Position numbers and translations under genes: made by a program
The notes under the pieces: model-generated
What the model was told of the DNA's origin: nothing
What the model saw: only the letters and a program-made list of their open reading frames with translations
The model's database searches: none
Shown here: piece after piece, positions 42,881 to 55,155 of the stretch
Position numbering within the stretch: the stretch's first letter is position 1
How the letters are laid out: every line of letters starts with the position of its first letter
Source of the DNA: an uncultured Lachnospiraceae bacterium
Lineage (GTDB): Bacteria > Bacillota > Clostridia > Lachnospirales > Lachnospiraceae
DNA length: 59,809 nt
Direction of reading: 5' to 3'
Assembly: GCA_905235845.1 (NCBI GenBank)
Contig: CAJONG010000008.1
Coordinates: 29,661 to 89,469, forward strand

Positions 42881-43219
42881 TCACATCTTTAATATACCGT
42901 GAAGCTTTGCAAGATGTAAAAGAGCACTTTCCATTTCATGGTAATTACAGTTGGAAGCACTCGTCCTGATAACGACTACAATGTCCAGACCACTACTGAA
43001 CATTTCTTCATGCAGTCGGTAGCTTTCTCTTAACAGCCTGGTCAGATGATGTCTCACCACACTGTTTCCTACTTTTTTGCTTACAGATATTCCATAACGA
43101 TTAACAGCCTGATTATTTTCAAAAATATACATTACAAGGTACTTATTACCCTTTGATCTTCCCTCACTGTATACTCGTCTGAAATCCGTATTATTCCTTA
43201 AACTAACAGAATATTTCAT
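42881..43219 (-). CDS. rnpA: Ribonuclease P protein component
   Basis: A 112-residue RnpA starting MKYSVSLRNNTDFRRVYSEG, with YLVMYIFENN and the central RYGISVSKKVGNSVVRHHLTRLLRESY helix (read in two parts). The protein binds RNase P RNA and the 5' leader of pre-tRNA. The RNR motif, usually RNRxKR, reads RHHLTR here. It sits 30 bases after rpmH on the same transcript. Confidence 0.95.
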   Translation of the reverse strand: MKYSVSLRNNTDFRRVYSEGRSKGNKYLVMYIFENNQAVNRYGISVSKKVGNSVVRHHLTRLLRESYRLHEEMFSSGLDIVVVIRTSASNCNYHEMESALLHLAKLHGILKM

Positions 43220-43249
43220 TTAGGTGAAAAAAAGGCCACATATAGCGGC

Positions 43250-43384
43250 CTAAGCAGATAATCTTTTTCTTCCCTTTGCTCTTCTGGCAGCCAATACCTT
43301 ACGTCCGCCGGCTGTACTCATTCTTGAGCGAAAACCATGAACCTTAGATCTCTGTCTCTTCTTAGGCTGGAATGTCATCTTCAT
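43250..43384 (-). CDS. rpmH: Ribosomal protein L34
   Basis: A 44-residue protein [20 protein letters not shown], ending [12 protein letters not shown], the standard L34 form. I use the ATG at 43384 because GGAGGTG lies seven bases upstream; an upstream frame to 43435 is spurious. It is the first gene of the leftward oriC transcript. Confidence 0.98.
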   Translation of the reverse strand: MKMTFQPKKRQRSKVHGFRSRMSTAGGRKVLAARRAKGRKRLSA

Positions 43385-43443
43385 AGGTATACACCTCCTT
43401 TTCCGTAATTGAAAATAATCCAGAATAGGAAACAATCTAGGTA

Positions 43444-43472
43444 ATTATAGTAAATTTAACAAAGTGAGTCAA
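43444..43472 (-). promoter_or_regulatory. Promoter of the rpmH operon
   Basis: On the minus strand TTGACT (43467-43472), a 17-base spacer and TATAAT (43444-43449): five of six and six of six consensus bases. Transcription would start about 50 bases before rpmH. Confidence 0.85.
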
Positions 43473-43815
43473 GTACAATAAATAAGGCAGTTACAAATAA
43501 CTGACGGGATTTAACATAATTGAAAAATCTATAATCTATATATAGTTATATATTTAATTTATCCACCACAAAATATTGATTTCCACAAGAAAATGTGGAT
43601 AAGTTATTATTTACATAAATTTTTCCACCTTTTGTGGATAAAAAGTGGAAAAATTTCTTTATGTAAATTTAATAAATATCAATAATCCCAGTATTTTACA
43701 CATTCTTTATTGTTCATAACATGTCATTAACTTATCCACATTCCTCTGAACATATTCACATAAAAGTAAAAATAACCACTTTAGTTAACATAATTTATAA
43801 ACAAGCATTATGTAT

Positions 43816-43844
43816 TTGAATTTTTCCCTTATATAGAGTAATAT
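43816..43844 (+). promoter_or_regulatory. Candidate dnaA promoter
   Basis: TTGAAT (43816-43821), a 17-base spacer and TAATAT (43839-43844), downstream of the DnaA boxes, so DnaA could repress its own gene. Confidence 0.5.
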
Positions 43845-43871
43845 AGAATAGATTGATTTTACGTTATAAAT

Positions 43872-43922
43872 AGGGCTAAATCACTTTTTTGATGTTTTTT
43901 TATCAAATTAACCCTACGGAGG
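43872..43922 (+). promoter_or_regulatory. dnaA leader hairpin and ribosome site
   Basis: AGGGcTAA (43872-43879) can pair with TTAaCCCT (43908-43915), enclosing TTGAT/ATCAA (43889-43893, 43902-43906). The hairpin ends two bases before GGAGG (43918-43922), which lies five bases before the dnaA ATG. Confidence 0.45.
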
Positions 43923-43927
43923 TTATA

Positions 43928-45295
43928 ATGAGCGAAATAGAGGCACGCTGGGACGAAATTAAGAATAATATAAAAGAAGAATATGATCTTTCTCAGGTCT
44001 CTTTTGATACATGGATAGTCCCTCTTAAATTTTTTGATGACAGGGATAATGTTGTAAGTATAGTAATACCATCCAATCAATCTCACGCTCTTAATTATAT
44101 CAATAAGAACTATAAGGACTTTTTCAGAATAATCATCACCGAGATGATGAAGCAGAATTATGATGTAAGATTTATTCTTGAAAAGGATACTACAGATCAT
44201 AATGAAGGAGAATCTTCCTATAATAATGTATCTATCTCGGATAATATCAATTATCTTTCGGCCAACCTTATTCCAAAATATAAGTTTGAGACATTTGTCG
44301 TAGGAAGCAATAACAGATTTGCACAGAATGCTTCCCTGGCAGTTGCCGAATCTCCGGGACAGGTATACAATCCCCTTTTTATATACGGAGGTCCGGGTCT
44401 TGGTAAAACTCACCTTATGCATTCAATAGGACATTATATATTGGAACATAATCCAAATATGAAGGTATTGTATGTTACTTGTGAAACATTTACCAATGAA
44501 GTTATCGATTCAATAAGAAGCGGATCTGTCAATGAGATAAGGAATAAATACAGAACCGTGGATGTACTTATGATCGATGATGTACAGTTTATAATAGGTA
44601 AGGATCAGACCCAGATAGAATTCTTCAATACCTTCAATGCCCTGCATGATATTGGAAAACAGATAATCCTGTCATCAGATAAGCCGCCAAAGGACTTAAA
44701 AGGCTTGGATGAACGACTTATAAGCAGATTCGAATGGGGTCTTATAGCTGATATCCAGTCTCCCGATTATGAGACACGACTAGCCATTCTTAAGAGAAAT
44801 GCTGATAACATGAATGTTAATTTCAGCAATGAGGTATATGAATATATAGCAAATAATATCAAATATAACATCAGAGAGCTTGAATCGGCTCTTAACAGGA
44901 TAGTCGCACAGTATAAGATCAATAACAGATATAATAATAATACCGAATTATCAATAGAAGAAATAGATAATTACCTTAAGGATATAATCAAGCCGGATAT
45001 CAATAAGCAGATAACCATAGACAGCATAATAGAGACTGTCGCAAGAGAATATAACGTAACATATGACGATATAGTATCAACCAAGAGAAATGCCGAATTC
45101 GCTTTTCCAAGACAGATAGTCATGTATATAAGCAGGAGGCTTTTAGATACGTCGCTTGATTCCGTTGCCAGAACTCTTAAGAAAAAGGACCATACAACTA
45201 TAATGTATGGAGCTAATAAGATAGACGCAGAGATAAAAAAAGACGAAGCCTTCAGAAATAAGATAGAAGATATAATAAGTAAGATAAAAAAATAA
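43928..45295 (+). CDS. dnaA: Chromosomal replication initiator DnaA
   Basis: A 455-residue DnaA. Domain I (MSEIEARWDEIKNNIKEEYD, about 1-85), a short linker, the AAA domain with Walker A GGPGLGKTHLMHSIG and Walker B DVLMIDDVQF, and the domain IV helix-turn-helix with the signature DHTTIMYGANKI. The ATG at 43928, with GGAGG five bases upstream, is preferred to a longer frame from 43889. It binds the DnaA boxes on both sides of the gene. Confidence 0.98.
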   Translation: MSEIEARWDEIKNNIKEEYDLSQVSFDTWIVPLKFFDDRDNVVSIVIPSNQSHALNYINKNYKDFFRIIITEMMKQNYDVRFILEKDTTDHNEGESSYNNVSISDNINYLSANLIPKYKFETFVVGSNNRFAQNASLAVAESPGQVYNPLFIYGGPGLGKTHLMHSIGHYILEHNPNMKVLYVTCETFTNEVIDSIRSGSVNEIRNKYRTVDVLMIDDVQFIIGKDQTQIEFFNTFNALHDIGKQIILSSDKPPKDLKGLDERLISRFEWGLIADIQSPDYETRLAILKRNADNMNVNFSNEVYEYIANNIKYNIRELESALNRIVAQYKINNRYNNNTELSIEEIDNYLKDIIKPDINKQITIDSIIETVAREYNVTYDDIVSTKRNAEFAFPRQIVMYISRRLLDTSLDSVARTLKKKDHTTIMYGANKIDAEIKKDEAFRNKIEDIISKIKK

Positions 45296-45494
45296 AAAGT
45301 TATTATTTTTATGAACAACATATTATTATGTAATTCACTTACTTATTAAGATAATATCATAATAAATATTGTGCTAAAATAATATAGGATCAATATATAT
45401 TGTATTAATAATGCTTATATGATCAATATCCACTTATGCACATACATTATTATTACTAATACTAATAAACAATAATAAAAGAAAGGATCACAAA
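45296..45494. other. dnaA-dnaN intergenic region, candidate unwinding element
   Basis: Very AT-rich. A one-mismatch DnaA box TTATGCACA (45434-45442) is followed at once by triplet-like TATTATTACTAATACTAATA (from about 45446), resembling the box-plus-DnaA-trio layout of the Bacillus subtilis unwinding site, which also lies downstream of dnaA. It must also contain the dnaN promoter. Confidence 0.5.
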
Positions 45495-46607
45495 ATGAAA
45501 ATAGTATGTTCAAAATCAGATCTGGTAACAGGACTTAATATCGTATCCAAGGCTGTTCCAAGTAAGACTACAATGTCTATACTTGAATGTATACTTATTG
45601 ATTGTACCGGAGGCAATATCAAACTTATAGCAAATGATATGGATTTTGGTATAGAGACAATAATAAAAGGTACTATACTTGAAAAAGGTGTTGTTGCATA
45701 TGATGCCAATATATTGATTAATCTTATAAGAAGTCTTCCTGATAATGATGTAACCATAGAGACTGATGGAGACTTCAATACCTCTATAGTATGTGAGAAG
45801 ATCAATTTTAATAAGATACTCAGCAGATCAGGTGATGAATTCTCATATCTTCCAAAGGTTGAGATGGATAATTCTGTCGTTATATCCAAGCTTACATTAA
45901 AGGACGTTGTAAGACAGACCATTTTTTCAATATCAGATAATGAAGCCAATAAAATGATGGGTGGTGAACTTTTTGATATAAACGGTGACAACCTAAGGGT
46001 GGTATCTCTTGACGGTCACAGGATATCTATCAGAAATATCAAGATGAAGAATGCTTACAACAGCATCAAAGTAATAATTCCTGGTAAGACCCTTAATGAG
46101 ATAAGTAAGATAATATCAGGTAATGATGAGGATGAGGTCAATATCTATTTTAATGATAATCATGTTCTCTTTAAGTTCGATGATACGACTGTTGTATCCC
46201 GTCTTATTGAAGGAGAGTATTTTAAGATAGACCAGATGCTTTCCAATGATTATGAGACTAAGATAGAGATCAATAAAAAAGAGCTTCTAAGCTGCATAAG
46301 CAGAGCTACTCTTTTGATAAAAGAAGGAGATAAGAAGCCTGTTATACTTAATATTACAGACAATAAGATAGATCTTAATATCAATTCAGTTGTAGGAAGT
46401 ATGAAAGAAAGCATAGATATCACTAAGGAAGGTAAAGATCTTATGATAGGATTCAATCCTAAATTTCTTATAGATGCACTTCGTGTGATAGATGATGAGA
46501 ATATCAATATTTACCTTGTAAATGCTAAAGCTCCGTGCTTTATAAGGGATGATAATAATTCATACATCTATCTTGTATTGCCTGTTAATTTTACAACGGC
46601 TAATTAA
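45495..46607 (+). CDS. dnaN: DNA polymerase III beta sliding clamp
   Basis: A 370-residue clamp with three repeated clamp folds, starting MKIVCSKSDLVTGLNIVSKA and ending YIYLVLPVNFTTAN. The LPVN-type C terminus fits a clamp subunit. GAAAGGA lies upstream of the ATG. Ile codons are mostly ATA, typical for this chromosome. Confidence 0.97.
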   Translation: MKIVCSKSDLVTGLNIVSKAVPSKTTMSILECILIDCTGGNIKLIANDMDFGIETIIKGTILEKGVVAYDANILINLIRSLPDNDVTIETDGDFNTSIVCEKINFNKILSRSGDEFSYLPKVEMDNSVVISKLTLKDVVRQTIFSISDNEANKMMGGELFDINGDNLRVVSLDGHRISIRNIKMKNAYNSIKVIIPGKTLNEISKIISGNDEDEVNIYFNDNHVLFKFDDTTVVSRLIEGEYFKIDQMLSNDYETKIEINKKELLSCISRATLLIKEGDKKPVILNITDNKIDLNINSVVGSMKESIDITKEGKDLMIGFNPKFLIDALRVIDDENINIYLVNAKAPCFIRDDNNSYIYLVLPVNFTTAN

Positions 46608-46610
46608 TAT

Positions 46611-46823
46611 ATGACTTACAATATTAAATTAAGAGAAGAATATATAAAGCTTGGACAGGCTCTTAAAACAGCCGGACTTACCGATTCCGGCGTGGAAGCT
46701 AAGATTGTAATCCAGGATGGTTTAGTTAAGGTTAACGGTGAGACTGACACAAGACGCGGAAGAAAGCTTTATGCCGGTGATACGGTCGAATTCGAGGGTA
46801 ATGTGATAAATATCGAGGAATAA
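46611..46823 (+). CDS. S4-domain RNA-binding protein (YaaA/RlbA type)
   Basis: A 70-residue protein with an S4 fold: YIKLGQALKTAGLTDSGVEA and VNGETDTRRGRKLYAGDTVE. In Firmicutes this small gene lies between dnaN and recF and affects ribosome assembly. It is three bases after dnaN and two bases before recF. Confidence 0.93.
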   Translation: MTYNIKLREEYIKLGQALKTAGLTDSGVEAKIVIQDGLVKVNGETDTRRGRKLYAGDTVEFEGNVINIEE

Positions 46824-46825
46824 TA

Positions 46826-49866
<3,041 letters not shown>

Positions 49867-49886
49867 TGTTCGGATTGGAGGAAACC

Positions 49887-52439
49887 GTGAATAACAATAA
49901 TCAGTTAAACGATCAGATTTTTGATCAGATCAAAACTGTAGACCTTAAGAGAACAATGGAGAACTCTTATATCGACTATGCGATGAGTGTCATTGCATCA
50001 AGAGCACTGCCCGATGTAAGAGACGGACTTAAGCCTGTTCAGAGACGTGTGCTCTATTCGATGATAGAGCTTAATAACGGACCGGACAAGCCTCATCGTA
50101 AATGTGCCCGTATCGTAGGTGACACAATGGGTAAATATCATCCCCATGGTGACAGCTCTATATACGGAGCGCTTGTTAATATGGCACAGGATTGGAACTT
50201 CAGATATCCTCTTGTAGACGGTCACGGTAACTTTGGTTCCGTGGACGGCGACGGTGCCGCAGCCATGCGATATACCGAAGCGAGATTATCCAAGATATCA
50301 ATGGAGATGCTTGCTGATATCAACAAAGATACGGTTGATTTCGTACCTAACTTCGATGAGACCGAAAAAGAGCCCGTTGTTCTGCCGAGTAAGTATCCCA
50401 ACCTTTTGGTGAACGGTACTACCGGTATAGCTGTTGGTATGGCTACCAATATTCCTCCTCATAATCTTAGGGAAGTTGTATCTGCGGTAACTAAGATAAT
50501 CAATAACAGGATAGATGAAGACAGGGATACGGAGATAGAAGAGATACTTACTCTTGTCAAAGCTCCTGATTTTCCCACCGGAGGTATCATATTAGGTACA
50601 AGAGCCGTAGAGGAAGCATACAGGACAGGACGTGCCAAGATAAAGGTTCGTGCCGTATGCAATATTGAGACCATGGAAAACGGCAAGTCAAGGATCATAG
50701 TCACAGAGCTTCCGTATATGGTCAATAAGGCCAGACTCATAGAGAAGATAGCCGAGCTTCATAAGGAGAGAAGGATAGACGGTATCACGGATCTTCGTGA
50801 TGAATCAGACAGAGATGGAATGCGTATAGTCATAGAGCTGCGTAAGGATGTCAATGCCAATGTGCTTCTTAATAAGCTCTATAAGCACACACAGCTTCAG
50901 GATACCTTCGGTGTGATCATGCTTGCCCTGGTAGGTAATCAGCCTAAGGTTATGAATCTTCTTGATATGCTTAAGTATTATATCAAGCATCAGGAGGATG
51001 TACTTACAAGACGCACAAAATACGACCTTAATAAGGCAGAGGAGAGAGATCATATCTTACAGGGCTTGCTCATTGCCTTAGATAATATAGATGAAGTCAT
51101 TCATATAATGAGAAGCTCCAAGACGACTCAGGAGGCTAAGGACAGACTCATAGAGAGATTCGGCTTATCCGACGCACAGGCACAGGCTATAGCCGATATG
51201 AGATTAAGACAGTTGACAGGTCTTGAATCCGAGAAGATAGAGGCCGAGCATCAGGAGCTTTTACAGAGGATCAAGGAATTAAAGGAGATCCTTGCGGATA
51301 AGAAAGTACTGCTTGGTGTCATAAGAGACGAGATGAATGAGACTGCCGCAAAATACGGAGATGACAGGCGTACCAAGATAGGCTTTGATGACGATGATAT
51401 CTCGATAGAGGATATGATCACGGATGAGAATGTGGTCATTGCCATGACCAATCTCGGTTATATCAAGCGTATGACAATGGATAATTTCCATGTGCAGAAC
51501 AGAGGCGGTAAGGGAATCAAGGGTATGTCTACGATACAGGATGACTATATCGAGGATCTGCTTATGACCAATACCCATAATGATGTGATGTTCTATACCA
51601 ATATGGGAAGAGTATACAGGCTTCGTGCATATGAGATACCCGAGGCCGGCAGGACAGCTAGGGGAACTGCCATCATCAATCTCTTACAGCTTAATCCCGA
51701 TGAGAAGATATCGGCAATGATACCTCTTACAAGTATCGAGAATCATAAGAACCTGTTCTTCTGTACCAAGAAGGGTATAGTTAAGAAGACATCCATACAG
51801 GAATTTGCCAATATCCGTAAGAACGGTCTTATAGCGATCAATATCGCGGATGACGATGAGCTTATAGATGTTAAGACCACTGACAGTGAGAATACCATAT
51901 TCATCGTCACTAAGAATGCCATGTGTATCCAGTTCAAGGAGAAGGAGATCAGAGGCACCGGACGTAATACCATGGGTGTTAAGGCTATTACCTTAAGTAA
52001 GGACGATGAAGTAATCGGCATGCAGATCGATACTCAGGGCGACTCCCTCTTACTTGTGACGGAGAACGGTATAGGTAAGAGAACCTCTCTTGATAAGTTC
52101 AGATTACAGAAGCGTGGCGGTAAGGGACTACGCTGCTATAGGATAACCGATAAGACAGGCTGCATAGTCGGTGTGAAGGCCGTTAATGACGATCATGAGA
52201 TCATGATGATCACTACAGAGGGTATCATCATACAGATACGTATGTCGGATATAAGAGAGCTTGGAAGGATCACAACAGGCGTAAAGCTTATGAATCTGGA
52301 AGAAGATGTCAAGATCGCCAAGATCGCCAAGGTTCGCGATAAGGTACAGAATGACGATGGTATGGAGATCGATCTGCCTGAAGATGATGATATAGCAGAA
52401 GAGACGGATGCGGAATATGATCCCGAAGAGGAAGAATGA
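49887..52439 (+). CDS. gyrA: DNA gyrase subunit A
   Basis: An 850-residue GyrA with the catalytic Tyr129 in [11 protein letters not shown] and six C-terminal DNA-wrapping blades, including the GyrA box [10 protein letters not shown]. The GTG at 49887 (GGAGG five bases upstream) is preferred to the GTG at 49866. The quinolone-region sequence is [13 protein letters not shown]: Ser90 equals E. coli Ser83, but the residue equal to Asp87 is Gly94. A long acidic tail follows the last blade. Confidence 0.97.
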   Translation: MNNNNQLNDQIFDQIKTVDLKRTMENSYIDYAMSVIASRALPDVRDGLKPVQRRVLYSMIELNNGPDKPHRKCARIVGDTMGKYHPHGDSSIYGALVNMAQDWNFRYPLVDGHGNFGSVDGDGAAAMRYTEARLSKISMEMLADINKDTVDFVPNFDETEKEPVVLPSKYPNLLVNGTTGIAVGMATNIPPHNLREVVSAVTKIINNRIDEDRDTEIEEILTLVKAPDFPTGGIILGTRAVEEAYRTGRAKIKVRAVCNIETMENGKSRIIVTELPYMVNKARLIEKIAELHKERRIDGITDLRDESDRDGMRIVIELRKDVNANVLLNKLYKHTQLQDTFGVIMLALVGNQPKVMNLLDMLKYYIKHQEDVLTRRTKYDLNKAEERDHILQGLLIALDNIDEVIHIMRSSKTTQEAKDRLIERFGLSDAQAQAIADMRLRQLTGLESEKIEAEHQELLQRIKELKEILADKKVLLGVIRDEMNETAAKYGDDRRTKIGFDDDDISIEDMITDENVVIAMTNLGYIKRMTMDNFHVQNRGGKGIKGMSTIQDDYIEDLLMTNTHNDVMFYTNMGRVYRLRAYEIPEAGRTARGTAIINLLQLNPDEKISAMIPLTSIENHKNLFFCTKKGIVKKTSIQEFANIRKNGLIAINIADDDELIDVKTTDSENTIFIVTKNAMCIQFKEKEIRGTGRNTMGVKAITLSKDDEVIGMQIDTQGDSLLLVTENGIGKRTSLDKFRLQKRGGKGLRCYRITDKTGCIVGVKAVNDDHEIMMITTEGIIIQIRMSDIRELGRITTGVKLMNLEEDVKIAKIAKVRDKVQNDDGMEIDLPEDDDIAEETDAEYDPEEEE

Positions 52440-52485
52440 TCTATATGCCGTATCATGCAGATAGTAGTAATGTAGGATATGAGAT

Positions 52486-53901
52486 ATGAACTGGAATGAC
52501 CTGCTTTGTGAAGAAAGGATAAGACAATTCACCAGAAGTACCACGTCTAATGACCTGCGTACTGAATTCGAAAAGGATTATCACAGGATAATCGGCAGTG
52601 CCGCATTCAGGAGATTACAGGACAAGACGCAGGTATTTCCGCTTGATAAGAGCGACTATATAAGGACAAGGCTGACGCATTCCCTTGAAGTAAGCTCATT
52701 CGCCAAATCCCTCGGACAGAGCGTGGGACAGAAGATCATAGATAAGAAGCTTGATCCCGACTTCGGATACATACAAAAGGATCACATCTGCAATATATTG
52801 CAGTGCGGCGGTCTCATACATGATATAGGCAATCCTCCCTTCGGACACTACGGCGAGGGTGTGATACAGAGCTGGTTTAAGGATAATCTGCCGCTTCTTA
52901 CATACAACGGTACGCCTCTTACGGACATACTGACCGAACAGCAGCAGAATGATTTCTATCATTTTGAGGGTAATACCCAGGCATTGAGAGTAGTTACCAA
53001 GCTGCACTTCCTTGTGGATGAGCATGGTATGAATCTTACGAAGGCGTTACTGGGGACTATAATAAAATATCCCGTAGCATCCACAGAGGTTAAGTCTGTA
53101 CCCGGAGATATCAGATGTAAAAAGATGGGATACTTCTATGCGGATAAGGATATCTTCGATGATATACAGAGAAGCACAGGTACTAACGGCAGGAGACACC
53201 CGCTCACGTATCTGCTTGAAGCTGCCGATGATATCGCTTATAAGACAGCGGATATAGAGGATGCCATCAAGAAAGGTAAGCTTACGGTAAGTCTCTTAGC
53301 AGAAGAGCTGGAACAGAGACTTGGACCTGCAAGCAGTGGAACTGTAAAGGGTAATAAGTATGTCGATGAGCTTTTGAGAAAATACGATAAGGCTGTCGGT
53401 ATCAATCATATGCATCCTGATATGTATGCGATACAGAACTGGTCTGTATTCATACAGGGCAAAGCACTTTACGCAGTAAGCGACAGCTTCACAGATCATT
53501 ATGATAAGCTGATGTGCGGTGAATACAATAATGACCTTTTCGCCGGAACGGATGTGAATGATGTGATGAATGCTCTCGGTGATATAGCGAATAAGTATGT
53601 CTTCTCTTCAAGACCCATATATAAGCTTGAAGTGGCAGCAGATATGATATTCAACTTCCTGCTTGACAGATTCGTAAAGGCGGCTATATATTATGACACT
53701 GATGTCACATTATCGGATCTTGATAAGAGGCTGATGGAGCTTGTATCAAGGGATTACAAGAAGATATATGAGATATACAGTAAGGACAGATCCGAGAATA
53801 CGAAGCTGTACTTAAGACTATTACTGGTGACGGATTATATATGCGGTATGACTGACAGCTATGCCAAGAATCTGTATCAGGAGCTTAACGGAATACAATG
53901 A
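52486..53901 (+). CDS. dgt: Deoxyguanosinetriphosphate triphosphohydrolase (dGTPase)
   Basis: A 471-residue HD-superfamily enzyme of the Dgt type. Visible are FRRLQDKTQVFPL, the first metal His in TRLTHSLEVSSFA, the HD pair in CGGLIHDIGNPPFGHYGE and a later DDIAYKTADIEDA. It splits dGTP to deoxyguanosine and triphosphate, controlling the dNTP pool. It follows gyrA after 46 bases. Confidence 0.93.
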   Translation: MNWNDLLCEERIRQFTRSTTSNDLRTEFEKDYHRIIGSAAFRRLQDKTQVFPLDKSDYIRTRLTHSLEVSSFAKSLGQSVGQKIIDKKLDPDFGYIQKDHICNILQCGGLIHDIGNPPFGHYGEGVIQSWFKDNLPLLTYNGTPLTDILTEQQQNDFYHFEGNTQALRVVTKLHFLVDEHGMNLTKALLGTIIKYPVASTEVKSVPGDIRCKKMGYFYADKDIFDDIQRSTGTNGRRHPLTYLLEAADDIAYKTADIEDAIKKGKLTVSLLAEELEQRLGPASSGTVKGNKYVDELLRKYDKAVGINHMHPDMYAIQNWSVFIQGKALYAVSDSFTDHYDKLMCGEYNNDLFAGTDVNDVMNALGDIANKYVFSSRPIYKLEVAADMIFNFLLDRFVKAAIYYDTDVTLSDLDKRLMELVSRDYKKIYEIYSKDRSENTKLYLRLLLVTDYICGMTDSYAKNLYQELNGIQ

Positions 53902-53928
53902 TCCATAGAGGAAAAGAGGTCTGATATA

Positions 53929-55155
53929 ATGGAAGCGTACAGTATACTGAGGGATTTGGCTATCATCGTGATAGCTGCAAAGCTCTGCGGTCTGCTTGCG
54001 AGAAAATGTAGAGCACCACAGGTTGTAGGTGAGATAATTGCAGGTCTTTTGATAGGACCGAGCGTCTTAGGTCTTGTATCACAGACGGATTTTATCAATC
54101 AGATGGCAGAGATAGGCGTGATACTTCTGATGTTCGAGGCAGGGCTTGAGACCGATCTAAAGGAACTGATGAAGACCGGACTGATCGCCTTATTGATAGC
54201 CTGTGCCGGAGTGTTCGTTCCTTTAGTAGGCGGAACTTTACTGTATATGGGCTTCTACGGAGCTTCTCCGATAGGAAGTGAGGGCTTCTACAAAGCGGTA
54301 TTCATCGGTGTGATCATGACAGCCACCAGTGTCAGTATCACGGTGCAGACATTAAGAGAGCTTGGTAAGCTAAGAGGCAAGGTCGGTACGACCATCTTAA
54401 GTGCTGCGATCATAGATGATGTCATAGGAATAGTGGTCTTAACCTTCGTAATAGGCTTTAAGAATCCCGATAATAAACCGTTATCCGTAGTGATAAGCAC
54501 GGTTTTATTCTTTGTATTTGCCATAACAGTCGGCCTCATATCATACAAGGTATTCAAATGGGTAGATAACAGATATCCGCACACCAGAAGGATACCGATA
54601 GCCGGTCTTGCGTACTGTCTGGCATTAAGCTATATAGCCGAGAGATACTTTGGTATAGCCGACATCACGGGAGCATATGTTGCGGGCATAATCCTTTCTT
54701 CGATCAAGGATTCGGATTACATCGCAAGGAAGATGGATGTCAACTCATATATGCTCTTCGGACCGATATTCTTCATAAGTATCGGTCTTAAGACCAATGT
54801 AGCCGGTCTGTCCGGAGAGATAATGCTTTTTTCCCTCGGATTCGTTCTGACGGCGCTTATATGCAAGATAATAGGATGCGGTCTGATGGCCAGGGCATGC
54901 CGCTTCAATATGTCGGATTCGCTTAAGATAGGTATAGGTATGATGACAAGAGGTGAGGTGGCTCTTATCATATCACAGAAGGGATTATCCGTCGGAATGA
55001 TGGAGGACGTATACTTTACGTCTGTGATCCTCCTTATAATAGTGTCATCGATAACCACTCCGATACTGCTTAAGCTCATATATGCGAAGGAAGATGTCGG
55101 AGCGAATACAAGAGATCACGAAGCATTCCTGTATAAGAAAGAGAAGGATGAATAA
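53929..55155 (+). CDS. CPA2-family cation:proton antiporter
   Basis: A 408-residue membrane protein with about 12 helices and the Kef/NapA-type landmarks GEIIAGLLIGPSVLGLV, LLMFEAGLETDLKEL and, in the core helix, AAIIDDVIGIVVL with the Asp pair used for ion exchange. It lacks the C-terminal RCK/TrkA-N domain of KefB/C. Substrate (Na+ or K+) is not predictable. AGAGGT lies upstream of the ATG. Confidence 0.9.
   Translation: MEAYSILRDLAIIVIAAKLCGLLARKCRAPQVVGEIIAGLLIGPSVLGLVSQTDFINQMAEIGVILLMFEAGLETDLKELMKTGLIALLIACAGVFVPLVGGTLLYMGFYGASPIGSEGFYKAVFIGVIMTATSVSITVQTLRELGKLRGKVGTTILSAAIIDDVIGIVVLTFVIGFKNPDNKPLSVVISTVLFFVFAITVGLISYKVFKWVDNRYPHTRRIPIAGLAYCLALSYIAERYFGIADITGAYVAGIILSSIKDSDYIARKMDVNSYMLFGPIFFISIGLKTNVAGLSGEIMLFSLGFVLTALICKIIGCGLMARACRFNMSDSLKIGIGMMTRGEVALIISQKGLSVGMMEDVYFTSVILLIIVSSITTPILLKLIYAKEDVGANTRDHEAFLYKKEKDE

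Larger units (their letters stand above)
43385..43927. other. oriC: Replication origin region between rpmH and dnaA (DnaA-box cluster)
   Basis: AT-rich, no gene, and the point where gene orientation diverges. DnaA boxes: TTATCCACC (43559-43567, one mismatch), TGTGGATAA (43594-43602), TGTGGATAA (43633-43641) and TTATCCACA (43732-43740); weaker copies such as ATTTCCACA (about 43579) and ATATTCACA (43752-43760) also occur. The three perfect boxes plus the near match make this the main initiator-binding cluster. It also holds the rpmH and dnaA promoters. Confidence 0.9.

Noticed and set aside
43859-44422. Minus-strand frame of 187 codons over the start of dnaA
   Set aside because: It is antisense to dnaA domain I and its promoter; low-complexity Ile/Lys/Tyr composition reflects AT-rich DNA.
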